Assembly: GCF_013697085.1 (NCBI RefSeq)
Contig: NZ_JACEFT010000002.1
Coordinates: 62,001-126,000, forward strand
Reading direction: 5' to 3'
Length of the DNA stretch: 64,000 nt
Source: Billgrantia kenyensis
Lineage (GTDB): Bacteria > Pseudomonadota > Gammaproteobacteria > Pseudomonadales > Halomonadaceae
Shown here: piece by piece, positions 29,692 to 37,632 of the stretch
Layout of the letters: every line of letters starts with the position of its first letter
Numbering within the stretch: the first letter of the stretch is position 1
Made by a program: the position numbers and the translations under genes
Notes under the pieces: generated by a model
What the model was told of the DNA's origin: nothing
Seen by the model: only the letters and a program-made list of their open reading frames with translations
Databases searched by the model: none

Positions 29692-30846
29692 ATGAAAAAG
29701 CATTATGTAATTGCAGGGTCTTCGCTGTTGGCACTGGTACTGGCCATATCTCATGCCCATGCCAACCCCAGCTCCGGTGCGGCCGGAACCGTCGATCAGG
29801 AAGTGAACTCGACTGCCATGGCGATTGGTGGCACCGGAGGCAGCAGCTACGGTGGCGCCGGCGGCGCAGGTACCAGCAATGCCAGCTCCCAGGCCGGCAA
29901 TCTGTTCGGCGAGATCGATGACGAAGACAACAACGTGCAGGCTGAAAGCAATGCCTGGAGTGGTACTGGCACAGGCGGTGCGGGTGGCGCCGGCGGCCCT
30001 GCCGGCCGTGGCGGCGATGCCTGGGCCATGAGCGAATCCTACAATACTAGCACCAGCGTAGTGGCAATCCAGGACCTGCAATCCACCGTGACGGGTGCAC
30101 GTATCTATATCAACGCAGGTGATGGTGCCAGCGGCCGGAGCGGTGGCGATGGCGGTGATGCCTTTGCCATCAGTGCAGGCGTTGGCGTGGGTGGCGGCGG
30201 CGGTACCGGCTCTGGCGGAACCGGAGGCCAATCCATGGCGAATGCTGGCGACGGTGACGACGGTGGTGATGGCACCGGGCTTGGCCTTGGCCTGGGCCTG
30301 GGGGCCGGCGAGGGCGGTGATGCCAATGGCAGCAATCAGAGCGGTGGTGCCGGCAGCAATGCCAGCGGTGGCTTGGCAGGCAACTTCGCCGGGGACGATA
30401 TCGACGACAATAACGGTGTTTCTGCCGACGCAGGTGGCAGCAGCAGCGGGAATGCGCACGCCTCGCCCACTGTAGCCGGCGGTACTGGCGGCAATGGCAG
30501 CGGTACCGGCAGCGGTACCGGCAACGGTACCGGTGTTGGCGGTGATGGCGGCGCAGGTGGTGATGCCATGGCAGGCAACGGCGGCAACTCCACTGGCAAT
30601 GGCGGTGGCGGCGGTGGCGGCACTGGCACCAGCGGCAATGCCTATGCCTACGCTGGCGATGGCGGCAACGGCGGTAACGGGGGCGCGGGTGGAAATGCCT
30701 CTCTGGTTACTGGCGGAGCCTCCATGGCGGCAGGCGCCGGCACCTTTGGCGGTATTGCCAACATGAACCTCTCCACCGGTATCTACAACTCCCAGTTGGC
30801 AGGTACCAACGTGGCGGCACACAGCAACGTCCACATCGGCAACTGA
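29692..30846 (+). CDS. Secreted acidic Gly/Asn-rich repetitive protein
   Basis: 384 residues from the ATG at 29692 (GGAGAAGG upstream). A Sec signal peptide (about 1-24, MKKHYVIAGSSLLALVLAIS then HAHA) is followed by low-complexity Gly-rich blocks (GGTGG, GGAGG, GNGG) alternating with Ser/Asn/Ala segments and acidic knots (EIDDEDNN, DDIDDNNG, DGDDGGDG). No Cys in the mature chain and very few aromatics. The C-terminus (GGIANMNLSTGIYNSQLAG) loosely resembles the core of a Fap hairpin repeat. First gene of a cluster with a C39 peptidase and a FapF-like barrel, so it is the probable exported structural protein. Acidic patches could bind Ca2+ or Mg2+. No family is recognised. Confidence 0.75.
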   Translation: MKKHYVIAGSSLLALVLAISHAHANPSSGAAGTVDQEVNSTAMAIGGTGGSSYGGAGGAGTSNASSQAGNLFGEIDDEDNNVQAESNAWSGTGTGGAGGAGGPAGRGGDAWAMSESYNTSTSVVAIQDLQSTVTGARIYINAGDGASGRSGGDGGDAFAISAGVGVGGGGGTGSGGTGGQSMANAGDGDDGGDGTGLGLGLGLGAGEGGDANGSNQSGGAGSNASGGLAGNFAGDDIDDNNGVSADAGGSSSGNAHASPTVAGGTGGNGSGTGSGTGNGTGVGGDGGAGGDAMAGNGGNSTGNGGGGGGGTGTSGNAYAYAGDGGNGGNGGAGGNASLVTGGASMAAGAGTFGGIANMNLSTGIYNSQLAGTNVAAHSNVHIGN

Positions 30847-30871
30847 TGCTGCTGGCGTGAGCTGAGCTCCG

Positions 30872-30898
30872 AGGGCCGGTGGTGTGACCACCGGCCCT
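30872..30898 (+). terminator. Perfect hairpin after the Gly-rich gene
   Basis: A 12-bp perfect stem (AGGGCCGGTGGT/ACCACCGGCCCT) with loop GTG and no U-tract. Its position directly after the structural gene and before the accessory genes suggests partial termination or protection of the upstream mRNA. Confidence 0.55.
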
Positions 30899-30948
30899 GC
30901 TCGATCCCTTGAACCGAATAAAGGCAGCCGAAACGAAGGAGCGGTGCC

Positions 30949-31317
30949 ATGAAACGTATGAGGCAGGTGGTTTGCACGGCTTGGCTGGTGGGTCTGGGTG
31001 GTGTGTGCTCACTGGCGCTGGCAGGAGAGCCGGCAATGGTGGGGTTCGACGATTACCAGCGTGTCGAAGTCGGGGAGCTCGAAGCGATCCATGGTCGGGA
31101 GGGCTTCAAGAACCTGATCAACGTACAAAGTATCCAGAATCTGGAGTCCGCAGCTACGGGGGCGTCCTTTACGGCTGGGACCATCATATCGGGGAATATC
31201 AACATCGAGGCCAATGCCATGGACCGTATCTCCGGTATTACCTTGATGAATCTCATGACGGGACATGCCAATGCCGTCTCGACGGGAGTGAGCATCAGTA
31301 TCTACGCCCCTCAGTAA
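30949..31317 (+). CDS. Small secreted protein of cluster 1 (122 aa)
   Basis: AAGGAG lies before the ATG. A signal peptide (about 1-25, WLVGLGGVCSLALA) precedes VEVGELEAIHGREG (38-51), a motif shared in form with three other secreted proteins of the locus (L..(I/V)(R/H)G(R/G)). The rest is predicted beta-rich: GTIISGNINIEANAMDRISG then ITLMNLMTGHANAVSTGVSI, which echoes the NxxxGxxN core of Fap repeats. Position between the structural gene and the C39 peptidase gene suggests a minor subunit or nucleator. No family recognised. Confidence 0.6.
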   Translation: MKRMRQVVCTAWLVGLGGVCSLALAGEPAMVGFDDYQRVEVGELEAIHGREGFKNLINVQSIQNLESAATGASFTAGTIISGNINIEANAMDRISGITLMNLMTGHANAVSTGVSISIYAPQ

Positions 31318-31327
31318 CGAATGAACT

Positions 31328-31351
31328 GCCCGGGAAAGACCTGTCCCGGGC
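31328..31351 (+). terminator. Hairpin between the 122-aa gene and the C39 peptidase gene
   Basis: GCCCGGGA (31328-31335) pairs with TCCCGGGC (31344-31351), loop 8. No T-run. Probably an intra-operon attenuator or processing site. Confidence 0.45.
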
Positions 31352-31384
31352 CAATTCCTGGGTCTTGATGTTACTGGGGGATGT

Positions 31385-32098
31385 ATGACTAGAAGCAAGC
31401 AAAGGGCAGTCGTTTCAGCGGTTTGCCTGGCGTTTGGCCTGCAGGCACTGCCGCTTTATGCATCAAGCGTGACGATTGCCCTTAACGGTGGCTTCGGCAG
31501 CGTGTCGGTGCCGGCCAGGAGCGTGGAAGAGCTGCGCTGGGAAGGCGTGGTGCCCCAGCAGTACGACTATAGCTGTGGCGCGGCGGCGGTCGCGACTCTG
31601 CTGACCTACCATTATGGCAGGCCGACCACTGAGGCCGAAGTCTTCGAATGGATGATCCAGGCCGGAGATGTCGAGCAGATCAAGGAGCTCGGCTTCTCCA
31701 TGCTCGACATGAAACAGTACCTGGATGCCCAGGGACTCCAGACCGACGGATTTCGCGTGCAGCTCGATGATCTCGCTCGAATCGGTATCCCTGCCATTAC
31801 CCTGATCAATACCGGCGGCTATCGCCACTTCGTCGTCATCAAGGGGATCGATCGCGGCGACGTGCTGGTAGGCGATCCGGCCGTGGGCACCGTGGCGGTA
31901 CCCAAGGCACATTTCGAGTCGATCTGGAGCGGCACGGTGCTGGGGGCTCGCGCATATTCCGAGCTAGCCAAGACCAATTTCAATCATGAGCGTGACTGGC
32001 GGATTCGGCCCTCGGCTCCGATCGGCAGTGCGATCAACCGTACCGATATGGCCTCCATGCTGCTGCAGCTGCCGGCGATCAATGAACTGGGGCGATAA
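31385..32098 (+). CDS. C39-family peptidase of cluster 1 (FapD-like)
   Basis: 237 residues with a signal peptide (about 1-27), so it acts in the periplasm rather than fused to an ABC transporter. The papain-like C39 triad is visible: Cys64 in YSCGAAAVATLL, His148 in YRHFVVIKG, Asp164 in VGDPAVG. It is a clear paralogue of the FapD at 38674-39378 (LGFSMLDMKQYL versus LGFSLLDLSNYV; triad spacing identical). In Pseudomonas FapD is needed for Fap export and is thought to process secreted components. GGGGGA precedes the ATG. Confidence 0.85.
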   Translation: MTRSKQRAVVSAVCLAFGLQALPLYASSVTIALNGGFGSVSVPARSVEELRWEGVVPQQYDYSCGAAAVATLLTYHYGRPTTEAEVFEWMIQAGDVEQIKELGFSMLDMKQYLDAQGLQTDGFRVQLDDLARIGIPAITLINTGGYRHFVVIKGIDRGDVLVGDPAVGTVAVPKAHFESIWSGTVLGARAYSELAKTNFNHERDWRIRPSAPIGSAINRTDMASMLLQLPAINELGR

Positions 32099-32101
32099 GA
32101 G

Positions 32102-32737
32102 ATGAGCACATGCCGAAATATTGTGTCAGAACCTACCTACCGCGAGCATCTTGAAGCAAGGCACAGGTGTGTCGGGAGGTTGCTTCGCCGAATGTGTGCG
32201 GTGTCGCTGGTGGCGTTCACTGCCAGCCTGCATGCTGCCGACTTCGCGCATCTGGACCCGTTGAAGGAAGTGGAGATGGAAGCGCTGCGAGGGGGATTCC
32301 AGATCGCCGGACTCGACATGAGCTTTGGTGCGACCCTGCAGACCCTGGTGGATAACGTGCGCATGGATACCGTCTTCGTTATCCACCGAGGCGGAACGGA
32401 TATCGTCTCGCAGACGGTGACTGAATTGGCGGCGATCGAGGGTCAGGTAATCAGTCAGGTAGGCAAGGGCAGTGGACAGACCATCATGGAACTGACGCCG
32501 AACGGGATCAATCTGGCCGGCATGAAGGACTTTTCAGGGCTGGTGGTCAACGACAGCAAGGGTTTCACCTCGGTATTCCACACGGTAACTCGCGATGCCA
32601 TCCTGGGCAGCGTGGTCAGCGACGCCTCGGATCGGGATATCCAGCATCAGCTCAATATCGGGGTGCAGGTGAACAACATGCCGGCGATGAGAGCGGCACA
32701 GCAGCGCCACGCGATCACCGAATCCCTGGCACGCTAG
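32102..32737 (+). CDS. Secreted protein with double-Gly-like motif (211 aa)
   Basis: Starts 3 bp after the peptidase gene. The ATG at 32102 gives a long N-region and a hydrophobic stretch (about 31-45, MCAVSLVAFTASLHAA) acting as signal; an ATG at residue 31 is a possible alternative. Just after it comes LKEVEMEALRGGFQIAG (54-70), very like the leader consensus (EL..(I/V).GG) recognised by C39 peptidases. The remainder is beta-rich and without Cys. By position it corresponds to FapE in cluster 2. Function unknown; substrate of the neighbouring peptidase is a reasonable guess. Confidence 0.6.
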   Translation: MSTCRNIVSEPTYREHLEARHRCVGRLLRRMCAVSLVAFTASLHAADFAHLDPLKEVEMEALRGGFQIAGLDMSFGATLQTLVDNVRMDTVFVIHRGGTDIVSQTVTELAAIEGQVISQVGKGSGQTIMELTPNGINLAGMKDFSGLVVNDSKGFTSVFHTVTRDAILGSVVSDASDRDIQHQLNIGVQVNNMPAMRAAQQRHAITESLAR

Positions 32738-32755
32738 CGGTCGAGCTGGTATTCC

Positions 32756-32783
32756 AACGGATCGGTGCCTTGGCACCGATCCG
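32756..32783. terminator. Hairpin between convergent genes
   Basis: ACGGATCGGTGCC/GGCACCGATCCGT, a perfect 13-bp stem around TT, between the plus-strand gene ending at 32737 and the minus-strand barrel gene ending at 32805. Confidence 0.7.
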
Positions 32784-32804
32784 TCCCCTCTATTTCAGCC
32801 AGGT

Positions 32805-33887
32805 TCAGAAGGCATTCATACCGAAGGGCACACGCAGTGTCAGCACGGTATTTGGTGCATCATCCGTTATCCCCAGCTCCAATCCCAGATTGACCGATAC
32901 ATCGGGGTTGAGCTGGTAGGACCAGCCCAGCAGCATCGAGCCGACGTTCAATGTTCGGGAGCTTTGGGTAGTCTGGCCAGTGTTCCCGAAGTATTCGGTT
33001 CTGGTCTTCTCGATAAAATCGTTCTTGTAACCGAGAGTAAAGGAAGCGCGCGGATTAATGGCATAAGCCATGCCAAAGCTGAGCCGAATCGCATCGCCTG
33101 GGTCGACCTTGCCGATACGCAGCTCATCGGTAATTTGTGTATTGACGTTGTCGCTCATATTGTAGAGATATCCCAGGTTGGCGAAGAACACTGCCGGGTC
33201 GGAGGGGAACAGCGCCGTAATACTGGGCTCGATGGCCTGGAAGCCGGAGCCGGTGGCCAGCTCCTGTTCGATGCCGTCCGAGTCGCGGGCGATATCGAAG
33301 GGGCCATCTCCCGTGGTGCTCTTGTAGCGCAGGTTGCCGACGAAGAAGGGCCAGCCGTCCTGGCCGCGATTCAACTGGTAGCGTGCGGTGACCTCAATGT
33401 CTCCAAGACCGTCGCCAGACAGGTCACGGTCGATATCGAAGCTATCGTCTCCCACTGTGGGTACTGTCGCTCTGATGGTATCATCGCGATAGACGTAAGG
33501 TACCTTCAGCTCCAGCTCGAGGCGGTCGGTGACCCCCAGGCGACCGGTCAGCGCAGCTGTCCAGATATCGCGCTCCGCCTCCTCGGCGCTGAAGACACCG
33601 ATAAGCAAGGTGCTGAGAATCTCGATGCCTCGAAAGGTGAGGCGATTGACACCCGAATGGGAGTATTGCAGTGAAGGCTCGAGCACCAGGCGACCGCGGG
33701 GTGTCAGCACACCTCCGATATCGGCGATGGCCTGGACCTCAGGCTGCTGGGGTGGCTCCTCGACCGGCGCCTGTCCCACCGGCGACGTGATGCCAGCCGG
33801 CGCGCCGGTTTCCTGGGCAATGGCGGCTTGGCTCAGTACCAGGCCGAGTGCGGTAGTCAACAGCAGGTCCTTTTTTCTCATCGTCAT
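32805..33887 (-). CDS. FapF-like outer-membrane beta-barrel, cluster 1
   Basis: 360 residues: signal peptide (about 1-24), a Pro/Gln-rich linker, then a barrel from LTPRGRLVLEPSLQYSHSG onward with alternating strands such as LELELKVPYVYRDD, FFANLGYLYNMSDN and a C-terminal strand ending VLTLRVPFGMNAF. The same landmarks occur in the 360-residue protein at 40329-41411. FapF of Pseudomonas belongs to this MetA-pathway-type barrel family and is the amyloid export pore. Unusually it is encoded opposite to the rest of cluster 1, 17 bp after the sigma54 activator, likely in the csgD-like/activator operon. Confidence 0.75.
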   Translation of the reverse strand: MTMRKKDLLLTTALGLVLSQAAIAQETGAPAGITSPVGQAPVEEPPQQPEVQAIADIGGVLTPRGRLVLEPSLQYSHSGVNRLTFRGIEILSTLLIGVFSAEEAERDIWTAALTGRLGVTDRLELELKVPYVYRDDTIRATVPTVGDDSFDIDRDLSGDGLGDIEVTARYQLNRGQDGWPFFVGNLRYKSTTGDGPFDIARDSDGIEQELATGSGFQAIEPSITALFPSDPAVFFANLGYLYNMSDNVNTQITDELRIGKVDPGDAIRLSFGMAYAINPRASFTLGYKNDFIEKTRTEYFGNTGQTTQSSRTLNVGSMLLGWSYQLNPDVSVNLGLELGITDDAPNTVLTLRVPFGMNAF

Positions 33888-33904
33888 GTTATTTCCCCTG
33901 GAAG

Positions 33905-35278
33905 TCAGGTTGAGCTGGACCGCGAAAGTCCTGGAAAATTGTCGAGACGCTGGATGTCGTATTTCTCCATCAGGCGATAGAGCGTGACACGGGAAACCGC
34001 CAACTCCCGCGATGCCCGTGCTACGTTGTACCTGTTTCTCTTCAGGGCACTGATGATGGTGCTACGCTCCGCCTGCTGTCGGATCTCCTCCAGGGTTGGT
34101 GGTCGGTGTGGCTCGTCTGTGTTGCCGAAAGGGAGGTCGTCAGCTTCGATGAATGGCCCGTTCGACATCAGCATGGCGCGGCAAAGGGTATTCATCAGCT
34201 CACGTATATTTCCTGGCCAATCATGCTCATGCAGCAGTGACATCGCCTGGGGGCTGATCCCTTTGAGGCCGGGTGGCTGATACTGTTTGAGCTGTTCGAA
34301 AAAGAGCCTTACCAGCGGCTCGATGTCCTGCTTGCGTTCCCGTAATGGTGGAACTCTGATTTCCAGTACGTTGAGCCGATAGTAAAGATCGGCCCTGAAC
34401 CGTCCGTCTTCGACGAGCTGAGCAATATGCTTGTTTGATGCGGAAATGATTCGTATATCGGCAAGGATCTCTCGATGACTCCCAAGGCGAGAAATACTGC
34501 GACTTTCGATGAACCTGAGGAAATTGACTTGGAGCTCATAGGGCAGCTCGCTGATCTCGTCCAGGAACAATGTGCCGCCATCTGCTGCCTCTATCTTTCC
34601 TGTACGGCGGCGGTGGGCGTCCGTGAAGGCTCCTTTTTCGTATCCGAACAGTTCGGATTGGATAAGACTGGTCGGGATGGCTCCGCAGTTGACGGCGATG
34701 AAGGGTGCCTTGGCACGAGCTGAGCACTCATGGATGGCACGCGCGGCAAGCTCCTTGCCCGTGCCCGACTCGCCGCTGATGTATACGGGCGCATCGACGT
34801 CGGCGACGATTTCCAGCCGCTCTACCATACGTTGCATGCAAGGCGAACTGCTGATCACCCTTTTGCCATTGACACTGAGCATGACGTTCCGCTTGGAAGC
34901 GAGGCCGATTGCCTGACGTCTGGCGGCATGTCCGAGCAGGCAGTAAAAAACGGGAAGATGGTTCGGGTCGACCACGCTGTGGAACAACTGCCCAAGCATA
35001 TGCCGAATCTCCGCGCTCATGGAATGCTGCGGCTCGAGTAGAGCTACCCAGTCGAAGTTGCAGTCGAGAATGAATCTCTCCAGCTCCAGCAAAGGCGGCA
35101 GGCTCTTTGCCATGATCAGGACGCCTACATCGAAATGCTTTCTTTCCTTGAGTTCGAATGCTTGCTCTAGATCCTTACACAGCGATACTAGATAGCCTTC
35201 TGAATGTAATTCATCTCTCAGCCAGCTGGATTTTGCGAAAGTACGGTCCAGCAGCATGACGTTGGGTGGCGTCTCCAT
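33905..35278 (-). CDS. VpsR-like sigma54-dependent activator, GAFTDA variant
   Basis: 457 residues: an atypical receiver-like N domain (about 1-125, without the acidic pocket), AAA+ domain with Walker A GESGTGKE (169-176) and Walker B GGTLFLDE (234-241), and a Fis-type HTH (ASRELAVSRVTLYRLMEKY). The sigma54-contact loop reads GAFTDA (216-221) rather than GAFTGA. Domain form and the FDWVALLEP segment resemble VpsR of Vibrio cholerae, a c-di-GMP-binding biofilm activator. It lies between the csgD-like gene and the FapF-like gene, all minus strand, so it probably controls the amyloid clusters through the sigma54 promoters at 29527 and 36446. Confidence 0.88.
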   Translation of the reverse strand: METPPNVMLLDRTFAKSSWLRDELHSEGYLVSLCKDLEQAFELKERKHFDVGVLIMAKSLPPLLELERFILDCNFDWVALLEPQHSMSAEIRHMLGQLFHSVVDPNHLPVFYCLLGHAARRQAIGLASKRNVMLSVNGKRVISSSPCMQRMVERLEIVADVDAPVYISGESGTGKELAARAIHECSARAKAPFIAVNCGAIPTSLIQSELFGYEKGAFTDAHRRRTGKIEAADGGTLFLDEISELPYELQVNFLRFIESRSISRLGSHREILADIRIISASNKHIAQLVEDGRFRADLYYRLNVLEIRVPPLRERKQDIEPLVRLFFEQLKQYQPPGLKGISPQAMSLLHEHDWPGNIRELMNTLCRAMLMSNGPFIEADDLPFGNTDEPHRPPTLEEIRQQAERSTIISALKRNRYNVARASRELAVSRVTLYRLMEKYDIQRLDNFPGLSRSSST

Positions 35279-35328
35279 GACAACATTCCCTATGGATGCG
35301 CTGCAGAAAAGTACCGCTCCTGGTCAAT

Positions 35329-36000
35329 TCAATGGCGCGCGTCCCGTTTATAACTGGGAGGAACACTGAACAGGTTGCGTCTTGCCCAGTTCATGGCTTG
35401 GAGCCGGTTATGTACCTTGATTTTCCTGAAAATGTTGTAGAGATGGGACTTGACGGTGTGCTCGCTGACGAATAGCTTCTCTGCGATTTCGGAATTTGTC
35501 GCGCCCGTGCCCAGCAGACCGATGATTTCGAGCTCACGCTGAGTCAAGCCACAGGCAGGACGATAAGAGTTCATCTGCTGGCGCCGCAAAAGCTGTATCA
35601 TTCTTGACATCAAGGTTCGTGACATCCATAAGCTTCCGCTCTGCAGCGCATCGATCCCCTTGCAGATGAGCTCCACGCTGTCATTGCGATAGAAGATGCC
35701 CTGCAAGTTCAGTGCGGAAAGCAGCTCCACGGCATGGTCTTCACCACGTACGTTGAAGGCGGCAAGGCTGATATTATCCTTGCCGTCCACGGCCTCCTGC
35801 CATTTCTGCATCTCGGCCTCGCTCAGGTGGTCCAGGTCGAGAATCACTAATATGGCTTCTTCATTCGTCAGGGACGGCATCATCCCTGTATCGACTGAAA
35901 CGACTTCATGACCAAGCTGCTGCTGAAGATGTTCAATGAAGAGCTTGGACTGCGGATTGATATCGGTAACGAGAAGAACTCGTGTCTCCCTACTCTCCAT
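35329..36000 (-). CDS. CsgD-like LuxR-family transcription regulator
   Basis: 223 residues. Residues 1-130 are a degenerate receiver (RVLLVTDINPQSKLFIEHLQ; only part of the acidic pocket, with Asp in VILDLDHL). The C-terminal LuxR HTH (about 150-210) reads LTQRELEIIGLLGTGATNSE, IAEKLFVSEHTVKSHLYNIF and KIKVHNRLQAMNWARRNL, which aligns closely with the HTH of CsgD, the curli master regulator of E. coli, including the ...QA(V/M)xWAxxNL end. The degenerate receiver and overall length also fit CsgD. First gene of the minus-strand set csgD-like, activator, barrel, and divergent from fap cluster 2. Confidence 0.85.
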   Translation of the reverse strand: MESRETRVLLVTDINPQSKLFIEHLQQQLGHEVVSVDTGMMPSLTNEEAILVILDLDHLSEAEMQKWQEAVDGKDNISLAAFNVRGEDHAVELLSALNLQGIFYRNDSVELICKGIDALQSGSLWMSRTLMSRMIQLLRRQQMNSYRPACGLTQRELEIIGLLGTGATNSEIAEKLFVSEHTVKSHLYNIFRKIKVHNRLQAMNWARRNLFSVPPSYKRDARH

Positions 36001-36225
36001 GTTCCCCTCCTCCTTTTATTCATGTTTTCAAATGTAAAGAAGTGTAAAACTACCCATGACTAGTCTCGAACAAAAGTGTCGGTTTTGTTAATACCATCTT
36101 TGCATTAGTAGTGAGGGATTGATTCTATCCAGTTCTAACGCCTCATGTCGGGAGTGCGGTTCGTCATCCATGTTAAAAGGCAGGGCTGGCTGTTTTCACT
36201 CTCTCCATTTCTAATAAATGTTATT
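36001..36225. other. AT-rich divergent regulatory region, first part
   Basis: 36001-36495 carries no gene. It separates the CsgD-like gene from fap cluster 2 and is far more AT-rich than flanking genes. Elements recognised further right: a 14-bp motif shared with the second activator's upstream region, an 8-bp inverted repeat and a sigma54 promoter. Nothing definite was seen in this first part. Confidence 0.5.
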
Positions 36226-36239
36226 TAAAACAATGAGTT
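36226..36239. promoter_or_regulatory. 14-bp motif shared between two regulator upstream regions
   Basis: TAAAACAATGAGTT occurs here, 226 bp upstream of the CsgD-like gene, and exactly again at 42907-42920, 31 bp upstream of the second sigma54 activator, in the same orientation relative to both minus-strand genes. Confidence 0.4.
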
Positions 36240-36299
36240 AGAGTGCGCCGGGCGATCTGTTCCAAATAAATGTATCACAAAGTTTCCAGTTACCTTCTT

Positions 36300-36318
36300 T
36301 TTCTAATGGTATTAGAAA
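36300..36318. promoter_or_regulatory. Inverted repeat, candidate activator site
   Basis: TTTCTAAT, spacer GGT, ATTAGAAA: a perfect 8-bp dyad centred about 137 bp upstream of the sigma54 promoter core at 36446, a usual distance for an enhancer site of an NtrC-type activator. Confidence 0.4.
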
Positions 36319-36445
36319 GTTACCGACTGCTTGGTGTGATATTCGTGCTTTTTACGCGCTATGGCTATCCGTCTTGTATCTCACGCTTTACAACCTTCTT
36401 AATAGATCTTCTTTAAAAGAGTACTAGAAACAAGTACTTATAAAA

Positions 36446-36462
36446 CTGGCATGCCTCTTGCT
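36446..36462 (+). promoter_or_regulatory. Sigma54 (-24/-12) promoter candidate, cluster 2
   Basis: CTGGCATGCCTCTTGCT: TGGCA with GG at 36448-36449 and TTGC with GC at 36460-36461, ten bases apart. Close to consensus (TGGCAC-N5-TTGC). Transcription would start near 36473, about 23 nt before the first gene. Confidence 0.75.
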
Positions 36463-36495
36463 ACGTTCAGGGCGAGTCGTGATGAGGGTGATGCC

Positions 36496-36891
36496 ATGAA
36501 GCCATGCAAGGCAGCAGGAAACAGCACCGGGAGAGAAGGCCGGGCCCTGAAAGCCTTGTGTCATCCCTTCAGCCTTCTACTGCTCAGTGTGGCCTGGCAT
36601 GGCCTTGATGTAGCACAGGCGGGGGAAGCTCACCTGCAGGATCCGCGTCTGGACTTGTTCACGGCAGAGGGTGTTGCCGATGGCCGCCTGCGCCAGCTCG
36701 ATGAGAACCGTCTGGATGACGTTCGTGGGCGCTATGCATCAGCAGCGGAACTCGACCTGGACAGGCCATGGGGAGTCATTCTCTGGGACGAGGGCAAGGG
36801 AAGTCATACCGGCAGTGGAGCCGGAACGTCTCAGACGCAAACCGGTAGCAACCAGCAGCGTCAGTCCATGAGCACTACAACGGTCAGGTGA
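36496..36891 (+). CDS. Small secreted protein in FapA position (131 aa)
   Basis: The ATG at 36496 (GAGGGTGA upstream) gives a long signal peptide (about 1-42, hydrophobic core FSLLLLSVAWHGL, end AQA). Then LRQLDENRLDDVRGRYASAA (65-84) carries the L..VRGR motif common to secreted proteins of this locus. The tail is Gly/Ser/Thr/Gln-rich (GSGAGTSQTQTGSNQQRQS). First gene of cluster 2, where Pseudomonas has fapA (periplasmic chaperone-like), but sequence similarity to FapA could not be confirmed by eye. Its stop is six bases before the FapB-like start. Confidence 0.6.
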   Translation: MKPCKAAGNSTGREGRALKALCHPFSLLLLSVAWHGLDVAQAGEAHLQDPRLDLFTAEGVADGRLRQLDENRLDDVRGRYASAAELDLDRPWGVILWDEGKGSHTGSGAGTSQTQTGSNQQRQSMSTTTVR

Positions 36892-36896
36892 TTGTC

Positions 36897-37577
36897 ATGC
36901 CCATCAGTATTAGCAGAGCGACACGTAGTTCATGGCCAGGCTTTTCTTCAAAGGCGGCTTGTATCGTGCTCGGTGGCTTGATCCTGGCTCCCCTGGCCAT
37001 GGCGCAGTCCATAGCTAATGACCGGGAGGCACGACAACAGGTATTCACCACGACCTACAGCGCAGCTTCATCGATTGGCGGAGAGGCACTGCGAGGCGTA
37101 ACCGGCGTGGTGAATATCAACATTGCTGCGGGTGATAACAACTTGCAAAGCAACTCAGGCGCAATCGCCATCGGTTCGCATGCCCTTGGCAATAACATCG
37201 TCGTGCAGCAGACAAGAGGAGACAACGACCTTGAGCCTGATAGAACCAGCGTGAGGATCAGGGATGATGCCCTGAGCCAGGCGAGCGGCTGGATATCTAT
37301 CAACCAGGCAGCAGGGTCACAGAATGTTCAGAGCAACAGCATGAGCGTTGCTCTGGGCGTGCGGGGAAGCTCACTGACCAGTGACAACCTCAGTCAGGTG
37401 CTTTCCGGAAGTAGCGGGCCCCAGGAAGACTCGGAGGGCTCCAGGTCGTCGCAGCGAAAGATAGAGGTCGAATCCTCCGCATTTCGCGGCACGTCAGGAG
37501 TCGTTCAGGTCAACCAGTCCGCAGGAACTGGCAACGCAACAAGCAACAGTTTCGGCCTCCGTATGGGGACGAACTGA
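36897..37577 (+). CDS. fapB: FapB-like minor amyloid subunit
   Basis: 226 residues from the ATG at 36897 (AGGTGA six bases upstream). Signal peptide about 1-36 (LGGLILAPLAMA). Three imperfect hairpin repeats: 57-94 (IGGEALRGVTGVVNINIAAG then DNNLQSNS), 122-155 (SGWISINQAAGSQNVQSNS) and 189-224 (SSAFRGTSGVVQVNQSAGTG). The GxxNxxSNS pattern matches Fap repeats but is more degenerate than in the next gene, as expected for the nucleator FapB. No CXXC at the C-terminus (ends GLRMGTN). Confidence 0.8.
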   Translation: MPISISRATRSSWPGFSSKAACIVLGGLILAPLAMAQSIANDREARQQVFTTTYSAASSIGGEALRGVTGVVNINIAAGDNNLQSNSGAIAIGSHALGNNIVVQQTRGDNDLEPDRTSVRIRDDALSQASGWISINQAAGSQNVQSNSMSVALGVRGSSLTSDNLSQVLSGSSGPQEDSEGSRSSQRKIEVESSAFRGTSGVVQVNQSAGTGNATSNSFGLRMGTN

Positions 37578-37632
37578 CTGAGCGTGAGCCTCGTAAACGC
37601 AGAGACTGTTTGGTTCATTCAGGAGAAAGAAG

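Noticed and set aside
29692..30846. PE-PGRS or ice-binding protein
   Set aside because: No PE domain and no regular TxT or RTX nonapeptide periodicity; only Gly-rich composition is shared.
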